NCBI RefSeq assembly: GCF_009939195.1
Contig: NZ_JAACKC010000001.1
Coordinates: 551,665-615,664 of the forward strand
Source of the DNA: Acinetobacter kanungonis
GTDB lineage: Bacteria; Pseudomonadota; Gammaproteobacteria; Pseudomonadales; Moraxellaceae
Direction: 5' to 3'
DNA length: 64,000 bases
Shown here: piece by piece, positions 38,407 to 48,222 of the stretch
Layout of the letters: each line of letters begins with the position of its first letter
Numbering within the stretch: position 1 is the stretch's first letter
The notes under the pieces: generated by a model
Databases searched by the model: none
What the model was told of the DNA's origin: nothing
What the model saw: only the letters and a program-made list of their open reading frames with translations
Translations under genes and position numbers: made by a program

Positions 38407-38745
38407 TTCATCCTCAGCAATTTATGAATCAAAATAGGTCAAAATTAAAATAAGTGATAAATTTTGGCGCAAAACATTAAATAACTTTTGACCACCTTCC
38501 ACAATATTTATTTCATTTATTGTGATATTTTTAATATATAACAATAAATTATTTTAACTATTAGACAAATTATTGACTTTATCTTTATCAACCCTGACTT
38601 AACAATACTTTCCATTTTCGCACCATATAAATACATGTTTTGCATTAATTTAGTACACAAGATTAATCCCCTGAATCATGTTAAAATTCCCCAAAATTTG
38701 ATTCCATCTCTCTAATCCTGTTCTGAACACAGGCGTGGTTTTCGC
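38407..38745. promoter_or_regulatory. gdhA / rnfB-like divergent intergenic region with ATTGT half-site array
   Basis: An AT-rich 339-base stretch. CACAATA (38500-38506) pairs with TATTGTG (38518-38524), and ATTTATTGT (38515-38523) pairs with ACAATAAAT (38541-38549). Three alternating half-sites are thus arranged about 18-22 bases apart. These could bind a regulator of gdhA. No coding sequence was seen. Confidence 0.45.
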
Positions 38746-39537
38746 ATGATTTCGCAAATTGCTCTCATTCAACACATCGACTCCCTGCTTCCTCAAACCC
38801 AATGTGGTTTATGTGGTCATCGCGATGGTTGTCTACCCTATGCCAAGGCGATTGCTGAGGGTGAAGCTGCAAATAAATGCGTTCCCGGTGGACAGCCCGT
38901 CGCAGATGCTTTAGCTGACTTGCTACAACGCCCGCAATTAATCGCTGAAGAAAGTGTTTGGCCCATTCAGGCAGATGGTCGCCCGCAACGCATGAAAGCC
39001 ATCATTCGTGAAGATGAATGTATTGGCTGTACCAAATGCATCAGTGCTTGTCCTGTGGATGCGATTATTGGCTCAGGCAAACTCATGCACAGTGTATTAA
39101 CCGACTTATGCACAGGATGTGAACTCTGTATCCCGCCATGTCCCGTGGACTGTATTGATTTGGTTGAAGATGTACTGACACTTCCGAATGAAGATGCACG
39201 GATTGCAGAACAAAATGACCTGCGTCAGCGCTACTATGCACATATCCAGCGTGAGGAAACACGACGTGTACATCGTAAAGGGCCTGTGGTGCGTGCCGAA
39301 ATCGATACGGCGCTTTTCGCCCAGTTTTCGACTCAGCTTGACTCTGTTCCTGTCATTGAAGTTGCAGATAAAACTGCTGTAGTGAGCAACCAAGATGCCA
39401 AATCTACTATTGAGTTAGCGAAATTACGGACGCAAATCAAGAAGCTCGAAAAGCAGCTGAGTGTGCGTGAAGATGCAACCAAGCGTGCTCTGTTACTCAG
39501 CTTGAGCGAACAACTCAATGCATTGCAAGGAGCTTAA
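38746..39537 (+). CDS. RnfB-like iron-sulfur protein without membrane anchor
   Basis: A 263-residue protein with an N-terminal Fe-S domain of RnfB type (Cys in [12 protein letters not shown], about residues 18-29, and a further Cys at about 46). Two ferredoxin 4Fe-4S motifs follow, [14 protein letters not shown] and [14 protein letters not shown] (about 91-139), and a C-terminal coiled-coil tail (about 220-262). RnfB normally starts with a membrane helix and works in the RnfABCDGE complex. This one begins directly at the Fe-S domain and no other rnf gene is near. It is followed two bases later by nth, as in the rnf-nth operon of other gammaproteobacteria. A role as a soluble electron carrier, perhaps for Nth or reductases, is inference. 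Confidence 0.88.
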   Translation: MISQIALIQHIDSLLPQTQCGLCGHRDGCLPYAKAIAEGEAANKCVPGGQPVADALADLLQRPQLIAEESVWPIQADGRPQRMKAIIREDECIGCTKCISACPVDAIIGSGKLMHSVLTDLCTGCELCIPPCPVDCIDLVEDVLTLPNEDARIAEQNDLRQRYYAHIQREETRRVHRKGPVVRAEIDTALFAQFSTQLDSVPVIEVADKTAVVSNQDAKSTIELAKLRTQIKKLEKQLSVREDATKRALLLSLSEQLNALQGA

Positions 39538-39539
39538 AC

Positions 39540-40238
39540 GTGGCAACAAAAACTGCAACCGTCAAAAACATGACCAAAAAGCAAATTCAGATTTTTTTTG
39601 AACGTTTACGTGATCAACGTCCAAATCCTACGACTGAGTTAAACTTTTCCACGCCTTTTGAATTGTTAATCGCGGTGACCCTGTCTGCGCAAGCGACGGA
39701 CGTTAGTGTAAATAAAGCCACAGACAAGTTGTTTCCGATTGCCAATACCCCTGAAGCCATTTTTGGCTTAGGAGTTGAAGGATTGAAGCAATATATTAAA
39801 ACCATTGGTTTATATAATTCCAAAGCGGAAAATGTCATTAAAACCTGTCAAATTTTAATGGAACGCCATAACAGCCAAGTCCCGAATAACCGTACCGATC
39901 TTGAAGCCTTACCCGGCGTGGGACGTAAAACGGCCAACGTGGTGCTAAATACTGCATTTGGGCACCCTACTATGGCGGTAGATACGCATATTTTCCGTTT
40001 GGGTAATCGTACAGGCTTGGCTGTGGGGAAAAATGTCCTTGAAGTCGAACACCGACTGGTCAAAGTAATTCCCAAAGAATTTATGGACGATGCACACCAC
40101 TGGCTGATTTTACATGGTCGTTACTGCTGTATCGCGCGTAAACCGAAATGTGCCGAATGCGTGGTGTCCGATGTGTGTAACTGGCCAGACCGTTTTGAAT
40201 TTGGCGCTGCACGGGCCATCCCCGTAAGCAATATCTAA
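39540..40238 (+). CDS. nth: Endonuclease III
   Basis: Nth is a bifunctional DNA glycosylase/AP lyase repairing oxidised pyrimidines. The 232-residue protein has SAQATDVSVNKAT, the helix-hairpin-helix LPGVGRKTANVVL with catalytic Lys (about residues 124-136), VDTHIFRLGNRTGLA with catalytic Asp, and the C-terminal Fe-S cluster Cys pattern C-x6-C-x2-C-x5-C. I chose the GTG at 39540, with AAGGAG at good spacing. An ATG at 39570 would match the E. coli N-terminus. Confidence 0.96.
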   Translation: MATKTATVKNMTKKQIQIFFERLRDQRPNPTTELNFSTPFELLIAVTLSAQATDVSVNKATDKLFPIANTPEAIFGLGVEGLKQYIKTIGLYNSKAENVIKTCQILMERHNSQVPNNRTDLEALPGVGRKTANVVLNTAFGHPTMAVDTHIFRLGNRTGLAVGKNVLEVEHRLVKVIPKEFMDDAHHWLILHGRYCCIARKPKCAECVVSDVCNWPDRFEFGAARAIPVSNI

Positions 40239-40286
40239 ATCACACAGTGCATAGAACGGACATGCGCTGTGATCAAATGGACAGGC

Positions 40287-40496
40287 TTATTGCTTAGGTG
40301 GCTTTTGTTTTAATTTCGGGTGTAACGTGTACTCAGGTTTTGGCGCAGTTTTATTTTCTTCTTTTTGTTTTTGTTGAGTTTCTCTGAGCATTTTAAAGCT
40401 GATATAGAGCAAACCCAGCAACATCGCCAAGCAGGCAATCACCAAAATGATTAAACCAATTTTTAACAAAATCGTATCCTCAAAAAGTTCGGACAA
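40287..40496 (-). CDS. Small single-helix membrane protein
   Basis: A 69-residue frame with a hydrophobic helix (about residues 12-36) followed by a basic, Gln/Lys/Pro-rich cytoplasmic-type tail (40-69). The only starts are TTG codons: one at 40496 without a clear ribosome site, and one nine codons later (40469) with GAGG at eight bases. The long helix and consistent topology suggest a real gene; its start and function are unknown. It lies just upstream of the adk terminator. Confidence 0.55.
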   Translation of the reverse strand: MSELFEDTILLKIGLIILVIACLAMLLGLLYISFKMLRETQQKQKEENKTAPKPEYTLHPKLKQKPPKQ

Positions 40497-40499
40497 TTA

Positions 40500-40531
40500 A
40501 AAAGAGCCCTAATATGACTTAGGACTCTTTT
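40500..40531 (-). terminator. Terminator after adk
   Basis: AAAAGAGCCCTAA (40500-40512) pairs with TTAGGACTCTTTT (40519-40531), one mismatch, loop of six. The minus strand ends in T-rich sequence. Confidence 0.88.
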
Positions 40532-40554
40532 AAAGTCAAAAATTCAGGTTTGAA

Positions 40555-41226
<672 letters not shown>

Positions 41227-41299
41227 TCATTTAAAACAATGTGTATGATACTTCGAGCCAACAATTCTGCAGATCTGAACCGTCAGCATGAGCATCTAA

Positions 41300-42616
41300 T
41301 TATAAGAAAGCTACAAACAAATGTATTGTACCAGCTATAAATCCAGTGACCCCACCTAATACAATCAGAATCCATTCGTCTTCCTGAAATGCAGGACGTA
41401 ATAGGTTCTGGAATTCTTTCGGCGTTAACTCCCGAATACGCTCTCGGAACATTTGAAAGATTTTCTGTGCACGGCTCGCATTGAACGCAGGGTCGCATAC
41501 TGGCACCATCGTAATTTCAATTGAGCGATCAATCAAGTCCGTCTTGAGTTTTGCGTACTCTTTTGGCCCTAATGACAGCTGTAATGACGTACGAACCAAT
41601 GGAGTTTCCATAATTTCATTGATATGACGCTTGACGATACGACGGGTTTTGTCTTTTTTACTGCCGTACATCATTTCCGTCATGATGGATTTTAACGTAA
41701 TCAGATCTTCTGTGACCACACTGGCAAACACATCCGAGACTTCTTCCTGACGTTTCATGAAGGCACCTTGAATATTATAGGTTCCGATGCGAGGCCAGAC
41801 AGGTTTAATCCAAGGAAATTTACGATCTTTAGTTAATTCAGTCAGTTGCGGATAACGCACATAATGTGGCTCAATTGGGTTAAAGACCATCCAAATGGCA
41901 ATCCAGTTGGTTAAAAAGCCCCAAATCGATGCCCAGAAGGGAACTGTCCAGTGCCATGGCACCACGAACCAGACAATCATCTGGAACACACCAAAGAACA
42001 TCCCAATCAAGGCACTAATGTGCCAAATAAAGTTAATTTCTTTCTGTCCAACTTTAAGGAACATACGTACCATCAAACGGCGATCGCCTTCCATTTGGCT
42101 GACCACCATTTCACGCATGTCAACCAATGACTCAACGTTCACAGTTAATTCTGTTACCAGTTCTTTCAACACCCCTGGAAGTTGCTTGTGTGCTTGTGCA
42201 TAGATACGTCGTTTAATCGAATAGGGTAAATTTTCCCAAAGCACTGCATTTCGGTCGACCATTACTTCATCAATCAGATGTTCCAGTTCAAATCCGACCT
42301 GCTCCCCAATAATACGTGCCATGTCTTCAGGGTCCATGGCATCGAGAAATTCACGCAAAGAACCCAATTTAGACAAGGTATTATCAGTAATGATGCCTGA
42401 AATACGTCCCGCCTTACGTGGCACAATCCCCTGCCAACCCACGGGCAAAGGACCTAAATGGAAACCCCAGAAGTTAATTGGATAGAACACCATTTTGAGC
42501 GCCATCCAAACGTGCGCCCAAGTCACAAATGCAGTTACTGGAATAATGCTCAGCACAGCCCAAAAATCGGGACGATTCAAAAAGGTTTGCCACAACTGAT
42601 TGATGTACTCAAGCAT
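41300..42616 (-). CDS. DUF445-family membrane protein
   Basis: A 438-residue protein of the DUF445 family. It has an N-terminal membrane helix (about 18-44), IVPRKAGRISGIITDNTLSKLG (conserved DUF445 motif, about 64-85), two central membrane helices (about 200-245) with WGFLTNWIAIWMVFNP (about 232-247), and a C-terminal membrane helix at the very end (about 420-438). Bacillus members (YheB-like) have no proven function. It lies between adk and a small exported protein, with no clear operon. Confidence 0.85.
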   Translation of the reverse strand: MLEYINQLWQTFLNRPDFWAVLSIIPVTAFVTWAHVWMALKMVFYPINFWGFHLGPLPVGWQGIVPRKAGRISGIITDNTLSKLGSLREFLDAMDPEDMARIIGEQVGFELEHLIDEVMVDRNAVLWENLPYSIKRRIYAQAHKQLPGVLKELVTELTVNVESLVDMREMVVSQMEGDRRLMVRMFLKVGQKEINFIWHISALIGMFFGVFQMIVWFVVPWHWTVPFWASIWGFLTNWIAIWMVFNPIEPHYVRYPQLTELTKDRKFPWIKPVWPRIGTYNIQGAFMKRQEEVSDVFASVVTEDLITLKSIMTEMMYGSKKDKTRRIVKRHINEIMETPLVRTSLQLSLGPKEYAKLKTDLIDRSIEITMVPVCDPAFNASRAQKIFQMFRERIRELTPKEFQNLLRPAFQEDEWILIVLGGVTGFIAGTIHLFVAFL

Positions 42617-42676
42617 GCATAATTTTCCAAAATAATAACGAAATAACAGAGATTAATTCTTAATTTTTTAAACAGG

Positions 42677-43204
42677 TTATTTTCTGCCTAAGCCCATACT
42701 TAATGTATAAGAGAATTGTATTTTTGGTTCAATGTGTTCCACAACTTCACCCTCACGATTCTTTAATTCTTCTCCTGCCCCAACCCCCACACTAAACGTA
42801 CTGATGCGATCTCGATCCAACAATACATATGCAAGATCTACACCTACACCTAAACGCGTTTCATCTTTATTGTCCACTTGCTTACTGGCAATATGCCCTG
42901 CATAGACGCCGACATAATACCCGTTTTTATCCTTCCCAGTGAAATAGTAAGGATATCTAAAGCCAAGCTGCACCCCAAAAGGTGAATCATCTGTTAAGAA
43001 AAAACCCGCCTTGGCATAAGCAATCCCGTAAGGATTGACCCATTCGGTATTTAAATGCACCAGCTGTTGGGTGACTCCTGCACCCACATTCCACATTCTG
43101 GCACTCTCAGGTGTCAATTTGGCGTCTGGCAGATAATTTTGATCCTGTGCATAAGCAGTATTGAATAATGTTATCAATGCTAACAAGGGATAAACTCTTG
43201 TCAT
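42677..43204 (-). CDS. Exported beta-rich protein, probably outer-membrane associated
   Basis: A 175-residue protein with a signal peptide MTRVYPLLALITLFNTAYA (cleavage after residue 19). The body has alternating aromatic and polar strands (YGIAYAKAGFF, PFGVQLGFRYPYYF, YYVGVYAGHIAS, IQFSYTLSMGLGRK), which look like beta strands of a small barrel. I chose the ATG at 43204, with AAGGTG upstream, over a longer frame from 43258. I do not recognise a named family. Confidence 0.75.
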   Translation of the reverse strand: MTRVYPLLALITLFNTAYAQDQNYLPDAKLTPESARMWNVGAGVTQQLVHLNTEWVNPYGIAYAKAGFFLTDDSPFGVQLGFRYPYYFTGKDKNGYYVGVYAGHIASKQVDNKDETRLGVGVDLAYVLLDRDRISTFSVGVGAGEELKNREGEVVEHIEPKIQFSYTLSMGLGRK

Positions 43205-43455
43205 TATTGTCACCTTTGTCCTTATTTTAATTGTGCATGCATTCCAAATTTTTTGCATGTTTTTGACTTTAACAGAATTGTTTCTAATCTTATATACAAC
43301 GCCTGCTGTTTTTACTGTCTAAAAGGTCAAAACACCCTGTTGCAATAAAACAACCAAGCCCAGCGGTGTTCCCGTAGATAAGCATTATCAAAGACTCTGA
43401 CTTGGGGTAGAATAGCGCCTTCCTGATTCTCCCCCACTGTGTAAGTCAATCGCGT

Positions 43456-45519
43456 ATGAAGCAGCACTTTCCTTTAAAAAATGTCCAACAAGAAAAGCGC
43501 ATTTATCGCAATCGAGTCTTTATCTCTGTCGGGATTGTCAGCTTCTTTATGCTGCTGTTGGTTGCACGCTATGCCTATTTGCAAATTATGCAATATCAGC
43601 AATTTTCAACCGCATCGGATCAGAACCGTATTCGCTTGCAACCGCTTGCCCCTGCACGTGGCTATATTTATGACCGTAACGGGATTTTATTAGCCGATAA
43701 TTATCCCGTCTTCACCGCAACCATGAGTCGTGCAGATGTGGATGATATTGACGATACAGTTAAGCGCCTCACCCCAGTTTTAAGTCTGACTGATGAGGAT
43801 ATTGAGCGCTTCCTGTCACGTATTAAAACCTCGAAAAAAACCGAACGCGTATCTATTAAACTGAATTTGACAGAAACCGATATCGCCAAATTCAGTGAGG
43901 TGAAATTCCAGTTTCCTGGGGTCAATATAGAGACTCAAATGACCCGCTATTATCCGCATGGTGAGCTGTTCGCACATGTGATTGGCTATGTGGGTCGAAT
44001 TAATGACAAAGAACTCAAAAGCATTGACAAAGACTTGTACGCAGGAACCAACCTGATCGGAAAAATCGGGGTGGAAAAGTCTTATGAGGAATTGCTACAT
44101 GGTGTTCCGGGCAATGAATCTGTGGAAGCCGATGCACACGGGAACGTCCTACGTCATTTAGGACGTAAAGAACCCGTGCGAGGTAATGACTTATACCTTT
44201 CACTGGATTATGGCTTACAAACAGTTGCGACCGAGCAACTGGCTGGACGTCGTGGTGCGATTGTTGCCATGGACCCTCGCACAGGTGAAATTCTGGCGCT
44301 GGTTTCCAGTCCAAGTTTTAACCCAAATCTATTTGTCACAGGCATTAGCCATACGGACTACAGTGGCTTACGCGACAATTTAGATCAGCCACTGTATAAC
44401 CGTGCCGTACAAGGGGTATATCCACCGGGTTCGACCATTAAACCGATGTTTGGTTTAGGGGGGATTCACTATGGTTATATCGACTGGGGCACAGCCATTT
44501 CCGATCACGGTTACTTTACCCTACCCGGCGATTCACATAAGTTCCGTGACTGGAAAAAATCAGGTCATGGTGTGGTGAATCTGCATAAAGCCCAAGTCGT
44601 CTCATGTGATACGTTCTATTATGTGCTCGCTTACCGTTTGGGTATTGAGAAAATGAACTCGTGGATGCGCCAGTTTGGCTTTGGTCAAAAAACTGGTGTG
44701 GATTTACCGAGTGAAAGTGAAGGTCTCTATCCAAATCCAGACTGGAAAATGCGTACCCGTAAAAGCAAATGGCTCAAGGGTGAAACCATCTCCGTGAGTA
44801 TTGGTCAAGGTGCTTTCACCGCAACACCATTACAGTTGGCGATGGCAACAGCCATTACCGCCAATCATGGTGCCCATGTGATTCCACATGTATTGCAAGC
44901 CAGTAAAGGGGCAAAACCGCACACCGTTCTGAATGCACCTGATGGGCATATCCTGTTTAATGGTACAGATGAAGACTGGGTCAAAATGCGTGATGCCATG
45001 GTCGATGTGATTGAAACAGGTACTGGTCGAGGGATTCGTACCCCGATGTATAAAATTGCAGGTAAAACCGGTACAGCACAGGTTAAAAGTATTGCACAGG
45101 GTAAACGCTATAATGAAGCGCTACTGACTGAGCGCCAGTTAGACCACGGTTTATTTGTAGGTTTTGCACCTGCCGAAAATCCTGAAATTGCGATTGCGGT
45201 GGTATGGGAAAATGGTCGTCATGGTGGTTCTGCAGCGCAGTTAGCCCGCCCTGTTTTTGACTATTGGTTATTGCAACGTAAAAAGAACCCGATTAAACCT
45301 GAAGGGCATCAAATTAGTGGTGGCTTAATGACTGCTGGAATTAAGCCAGGCGAATTGCCAAGTGGTACAACTCCTGCGTCCCCAGCAGCAATTACTCAGG
45401 CACGACCAACTACAAATACTCAGGCGCGACCAGCGACCGCAACTACCCAAACAGCCCAACAACCCGCTACACCTACCACCCAAGCTGCACCTGCTGCAGT
45501 TGCGGAGGATGTCGAATAA
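43456..45519 (+). CDS. mrdA: Penicillin-binding protein 2
   Basis: PBP2 is the elongation-specific transpeptidase working with RodA. The 687-residue protein has one N-terminal membrane helix (about residues 21-42), a pedestal domain with ARGYIYDRNGILLADN (about 71-86), and a transpeptidase domain with active Ser in PPGSTIKP (about 325), Ser-Cys-Asp as second motif and KTGTAQ (about 537). The last 70 residues are a Thr/Ala/Pro/Gln low-complexity tail with repeats of TQARP type, longer than usual. The stop overlaps the rsmD start (TAATG). Confidence 0.95.
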   Translation: MKQHFPLKNVQQEKRIYRNRVFISVGIVSFFMLLLVARYAYLQIMQYQQFSTASDQNRIRLQPLAPARGYIYDRNGILLADNYPVFTATMSRADVDDIDDTVKRLTPVLSLTDEDIERFLSRIKTSKKTERVSIKLNLTETDIAKFSEVKFQFPGVNIETQMTRYYPHGELFAHVIGYVGRINDKELKSIDKDLYAGTNLIGKIGVEKSYEELLHGVPGNESVEADAHGNVLRHLGRKEPVRGNDLYLSLDYGLQTVATEQLAGRRGAIVAMDPRTGEILALVSSPSFNPNLFVTGISHTDYSGLRDNLDQPLYNRAVQGVYPPGSTIKPMFGLGGIHYGYIDWGTAISDHGYFTLPGDSHKFRDWKKSGHGVVNLHKAQVVSCDTFYYVLAYRLGIEKMNSWMRQFGFGQKTGVDLPSESEGLYPNPDWKMRTRKSKWLKGETISVSIGQGAFTATPLQLAMATAITANHGAHVIPHVLQASKGAKPHTVLNAPDGHILFNGTDEDWVKMRDAMVDVIETGTGRGIRTPMYKIAGKTGTAQVKSIAQGKRYNEALLTERQLDHGLFVGFAPAENPEIAIAVVWENGRHGGSAAQLARPVFDYWLLQRKKNPIKPEGHQISGGLMTAGIKPGELPSGTTPASPAAITQARPTTNTQARPATATTQTAQQPATPTTQAAPAAVAEDVE

Positions 45520-46073
45520 TGAAAAATCAACTCAGAATTATTGGCGGAGAGTGGAAACGCCGCCAACTCGCCTTTGCTAGCATTGACGGATTACGCCCGA
45601 CCCCAGATAGAGTACGTGAAACATTGTTCAACTGGCTCATGTGGGACATTCAAAATGCGCAAGTCCTCGATTTGTGTACTGGTTCAGGAGCTTTAGGTTT
45701 TGAGGCTTTGTCTCGTGGTGCCAAGCATGTGACCATGATTGAACCTGACCGTACACAAGCACAGTTTCTGAAACAGAACATACAGTTATTAAAAGCAGAG
45801 AATTGCCAGTTAAAAGTCACTACGGCGCAACAAGCCCTGCCGACGTTGAAATCTAGCTTTAATCTGGTTTTTCTAGATCCACCGTATAGTTTGGATCTGT
45901 GGGAAGAACTGGCAAAACTGGCTGATCCGCTGATTGCTGAAAACGGTTTGATTTATGTCGAAGCAGACCGTGATCTGAACAGTCTGAATCTGCCAGCAAC
46001 TTGGCAAGCAATGAAGCAAACCAAGGCTGGAAGCGTACGCGCAGCTTTATATAAGAAAGTCACAACAAATTAA
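45519..46073 (+). CDS. rsmD: 16S rRNA guanine-966 N2-methyltransferase RsmD
   Basis: RsmD methylates G966 of 16S rRNA in the 30S subunit. The 184-residue protein starts with LRIIGGEWKRRQL (residues 4-16) and has the SAM-binding VLDLCTGSGALGFEALSRGA (about 49-68) and the catalytic DPPYSLD (about 119-125). Its ATG shares a base with the mrdA stop, so it is translationally coupled. Confidence 0.95.
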   Translation: MKNQLRIIGGEWKRRQLAFASIDGLRPTPDRVRETLFNWLMWDIQNAQVLDLCTGSGALGFEALSRGAKHVTMIEPDRTQAQFLKQNIQLLKAENCQLKVTTAQQALPTLKSSFNLVFLDPPYSLDLWEELAKLADPLIAENGLIYVEADRDLNSLNLPATWQAMKQTKAGSVRAALYKKVTTN

Positions 46074-46163
46074 TCTTGATGCAAAGATCAACCCGTCATT
46101 GCGCACTGAACTTTGACTGGGCTTTGATCTTGCTCTGTAAGTTATACACAGACACCAAAGTCA

Positions 46164-46361
46164 TTAACGCGGTGCAGGCCGGTTATGATCGTCATAGTCA
46201 TTATTATTCATATGATCATGATGATTTGAATCTGGTCGATGATCCGAGTCATGGTGCTGCGGAGGACCATTATGATGGCGATGGTCATAATCATCGTCAT
46301 ACCATAAACATCCTGTGAATAATGTTGCAGTCAAAACCAACAGCATAATATTTCTAATCAT
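46164..46361 (-). CDS. Small His/Asp-rich lipoprotein, paralogue 1
   Basis: A 65-residue lipoprotein. Signal peptide MIRNIMLLVLTATLFTGC gives a lipobox LFTGC with Cys at residue 18, followed by LWYDDDYDHRHHN and a tail of His, Asp and Asn (about residues 19-65). The ATG at 46361 follows GGAG at nine bases; a longer frame from 46388 is unlikely. The acidic and His-rich tail suggests metal binding. It resembles the protein at 47049, sharing WYDDD after the lipid Cys. Confidence 0.75.
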   Translation of the reverse strand: MIRNIMLLVLTATLFTGCLWYDDDYDHRHHNGPPQHHDSDHRPDSNHHDHMNNNDYDDHNRPAPR

Positions 46362-46505
46362 TATTTTGCTCCAGCCTTTGAATTTCATTTTTAATTATTA
46401 ATGATCAGTTGCACCGACAGGCATTTATTTTGTTTATTTTCTGTTCAAAGTTAATCCGAACATCTTGCCCTCAAATACACTTTTTGAAAATCCGTAATTT
46501 AAAAA

Positions 46506-46535
46506 ACCAGAGGGAGAATACAGTCTCCGTCTGGT
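46506..46535 (-). terminator. Terminator after the 46546 lipoprotein
   Basis: ACCAGAGGGAGA (46506-46517) pairs with TCTCCGTCTGGT (46524-46535), one mismatch. On the minus strand it is followed by six T. Confidence 0.85.
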
Positions 46536-46545
46536 CTCAGGATAC

Positions 46546-46752
46546 TCATAGCTCAATTAATGGGTATCGGATAAAATCAACTGTGGGAGATGAACCATTT
46601 TTGTCCATATATTTTTGATGAGACGGTTCTGGTTGATAATCAGTTTGTTGGAGCATTGGACTCGAATATGATTCGTCCATGCCTGTACTATTTGACATAC
46701 AACCCATCATCAAGCTTGTAGTCAGTACAAGCAATAAGGTTGCTTTAATCAT
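46546..46752 (-). CDS. Small lipoprotein, paralogue 2
   Basis: A 68-residue lipoprotein with signal peptide MIKATLLLVLTTSLMMGC (Cys at 18) and a Ser/Gln/Pro/Tyr-rich tail, without the WYDDD motif. The ATG at 46752 has AAGGGG upstream. It lies in the same orientation as the other small lipoproteins. The signal peptide resembles theirs closely, suggesting duplication followed by tail divergence. Function unknown. Confidence 0.7.
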   Translation of the reverse strand: MIKATLLLVLTTSLMMGCMSNSTGMDESYSSPMLQQTDYQPEPSHQKYMDKNGSSPTVDFIRYPLIEL

Positions 46753-47048
46753 TTTCAATCCCCTTTTAACTAGGGTCGAATCTTTATTATTCACCTTATC
46801 TATAGACCAGAACTTTTAAATTTGTGCATTTTTTGTTCTATTTCTTGTCATATGTCAACCCTATCGCAAGAGATTCGCTTTGCGATGAATTAGTATCAGA
46901 CGCTCAAGATTCTGCTGCCTTGCTAAATTTTTCATTTTATTTTGCCTGATATATCCTCTTAAAATCCTGTCAAATAAGAGTTTCTGCTTCCCCTTATTTG
47001 ACTGAATGGATTGACTCAAAACTACGCCCATCACAAAGTGAACCCGCG

Positions 47049-47351
47049 TTAATGTGGCAAAGGTTTAGTCTGTTTATAGTTCGGACGATCAGGTCGATGA
47101 CTCGGCGGACGATTCTCTGGAGGTCGACTTTGAGGTGGTCGATGCTCAGGCGGACGGTTCTCAGGAGGTCGATTCTGCGGTGGTCGGTAATCTGGACGTC
47201 CATTCCATTCATAGCCATACGAAGGTCGACGATGATCATAATCATAGCCATATGAATAGCGATGATCATGGTCATACCAATCGTCATCGTACCAAACACA
47301 TCCTGATAACAGCATAACCGACAAAGTAGAGAGCAAGACTAGTTTTATCAT
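47049..47351 (-). CDS. Small lipoprotein with RPPxx pentapeptide repeats, paralogue 3
   Basis: A 100-residue lipoprotein with signal peptide MIKLVLLSTLSVMLLSGC (Cys at 18). VWYDDDWYDHDHRYSYGY-type sequence rich in Asp, His and Tyr follows, and then six tandem RPPxx repeats. The ATG at 47351 has AAGGGG upstream; an upstream frame from 47474 is unlikely. The WYDDD motif is shared with the 46164 protein. Metal or cell-wall binding is conceivable. Confidence 0.75.
   Translation of the reverse strand: MIKLVLLSTLSVMLLSGCVWYDDDWYDHDHRYSYGYDYDHRRPSYGYEWNGRPDYRPPQNRPPENRPPEHRPPQSRPPENRPPSHRPDRPNYKQTKPLPH
47097..47186 (-). repeat. Six 15-base tandem repeats encoding RPPxx
   Basis: In-frame repeats RPPQN, RPPEN, RPPEH, RPPQS, RPPEN, RPPSH inside the lipoprotein gene at 47049. 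Tandem units of 15 bases could change in number by slippage. Confidence 0.8.
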
Positions 47352-48012
47352 TATATTCCCCTTGTCTACTGGGTGTTCTCTTTCATTATTCAGAAGAAGC
47401 ATGGATAGAAAACAAACAACATGTTCATTTTTTGTTATAGCCTTGCTTTCAGTTTCTTTGAGACTTTTATGCATTCGAGTCTATATTTTATACCATCCAA
47501 AGCATATCGACTTTCACATTTTTGGTGGATTTGCTGTGTGCTTTACAGTTCTATGAGATTGCGCAAGCCTGCTTGAGCTATTCTCTCGGTCTTTCACAGT
47601 TGAAGAAATATCTGCCCAGTTTCTACGACAATAGATTATTAATTTTTAATCTGTTGATTTTATCATCAATTTATTCAAATTAGACATATTCCCTTACAAG
47701 TCAAACCAGATCACTTGAGCTAAAAAGCACTGATTTTTCTGCTGTTATGTTTTGTTTCAGTAAACGCATCGCATTCAATTTAATGCAATTGAAATATTTG
47801 AATACAAATTCTGCCGAATGTTTCTTCCAATCGTTACCTGAGCTACACAGTTTGCACATTATTGTATTATTCACGTAATTTATTCTGTTTCGCTTTGTAG
47901 CTTGAATTGCCTGAAATGCCCTGAATCCTTAGCATGAGTCCTGTTCTTACTTAAGTGATGATAAGTAGAACAGCTTTAATTTTTATCTCATTTATAACTC
48001 AGGATGCCTATT
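47352..48012. other. Long intergenic stretch without evident gene
   Basis: About 660 AT-rich bases between the RPPxx lipoprotein and the small secreted protein. Apart from promoter sequence near each end I saw no convincing ORF, RNA gene or repeat. Confidence 0.5.
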
Positions 48013-48222
48013 ATGAAATTAACTCATATCCTACTTGCAACGACAATTGCTGCTGCCACAACAACGACTTTTGCTGCGACACAAGAGCATGCTCAAGCAG
48101 AAGAAAAAGTGATTGTTTCAACTCAAGAACAGCCTACGACTGCTGCGGGCGAAGGTACAGCGGCTCAACCAAGCACAACACCTGCAGCTGATGCTGCAAG
48201 TGAAGCGACACCTGCTCAATAA
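48013..48222 (+). CDS. Small exported Ala/Thr-rich protein
   Basis: A 69-residue protein with a signal peptide MKLTHILLATTIAAATTTTFA (cleavage near residue 21) and an acidic mature part of Ala, Thr, Gln, Glu and Pro with no Cys. The ATG at 48013 has AGGA at about nine bases; another in-frame ATG lies three codons earlier. It is probably unfolded in the periplasm. I do not recognise a family. Confidence 0.65.
   Translation: MKLTHILLATTIAAATTTTFAATQEHAQAEEKVIVSTQEQPTTAAGEGTAAQPSTTPAADAASEATPAQ

Noticed and set aside
38461..38500. Sigma-54 promoter for gdhA
   Set aside because: TGGCGC lacks a properly spaced TTGC partner.
46971..47000. CAAATAAG/CTTATTTG hairpin as terminator of the RPPxx lipoprotein
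   Set aside because: Long loop and no T-run; too weak to call.
47097..47186. CRISPR-like short repeats
   Set aside because: Repeats are in-frame 15-base coding units without spacers; they encode RPPxx.
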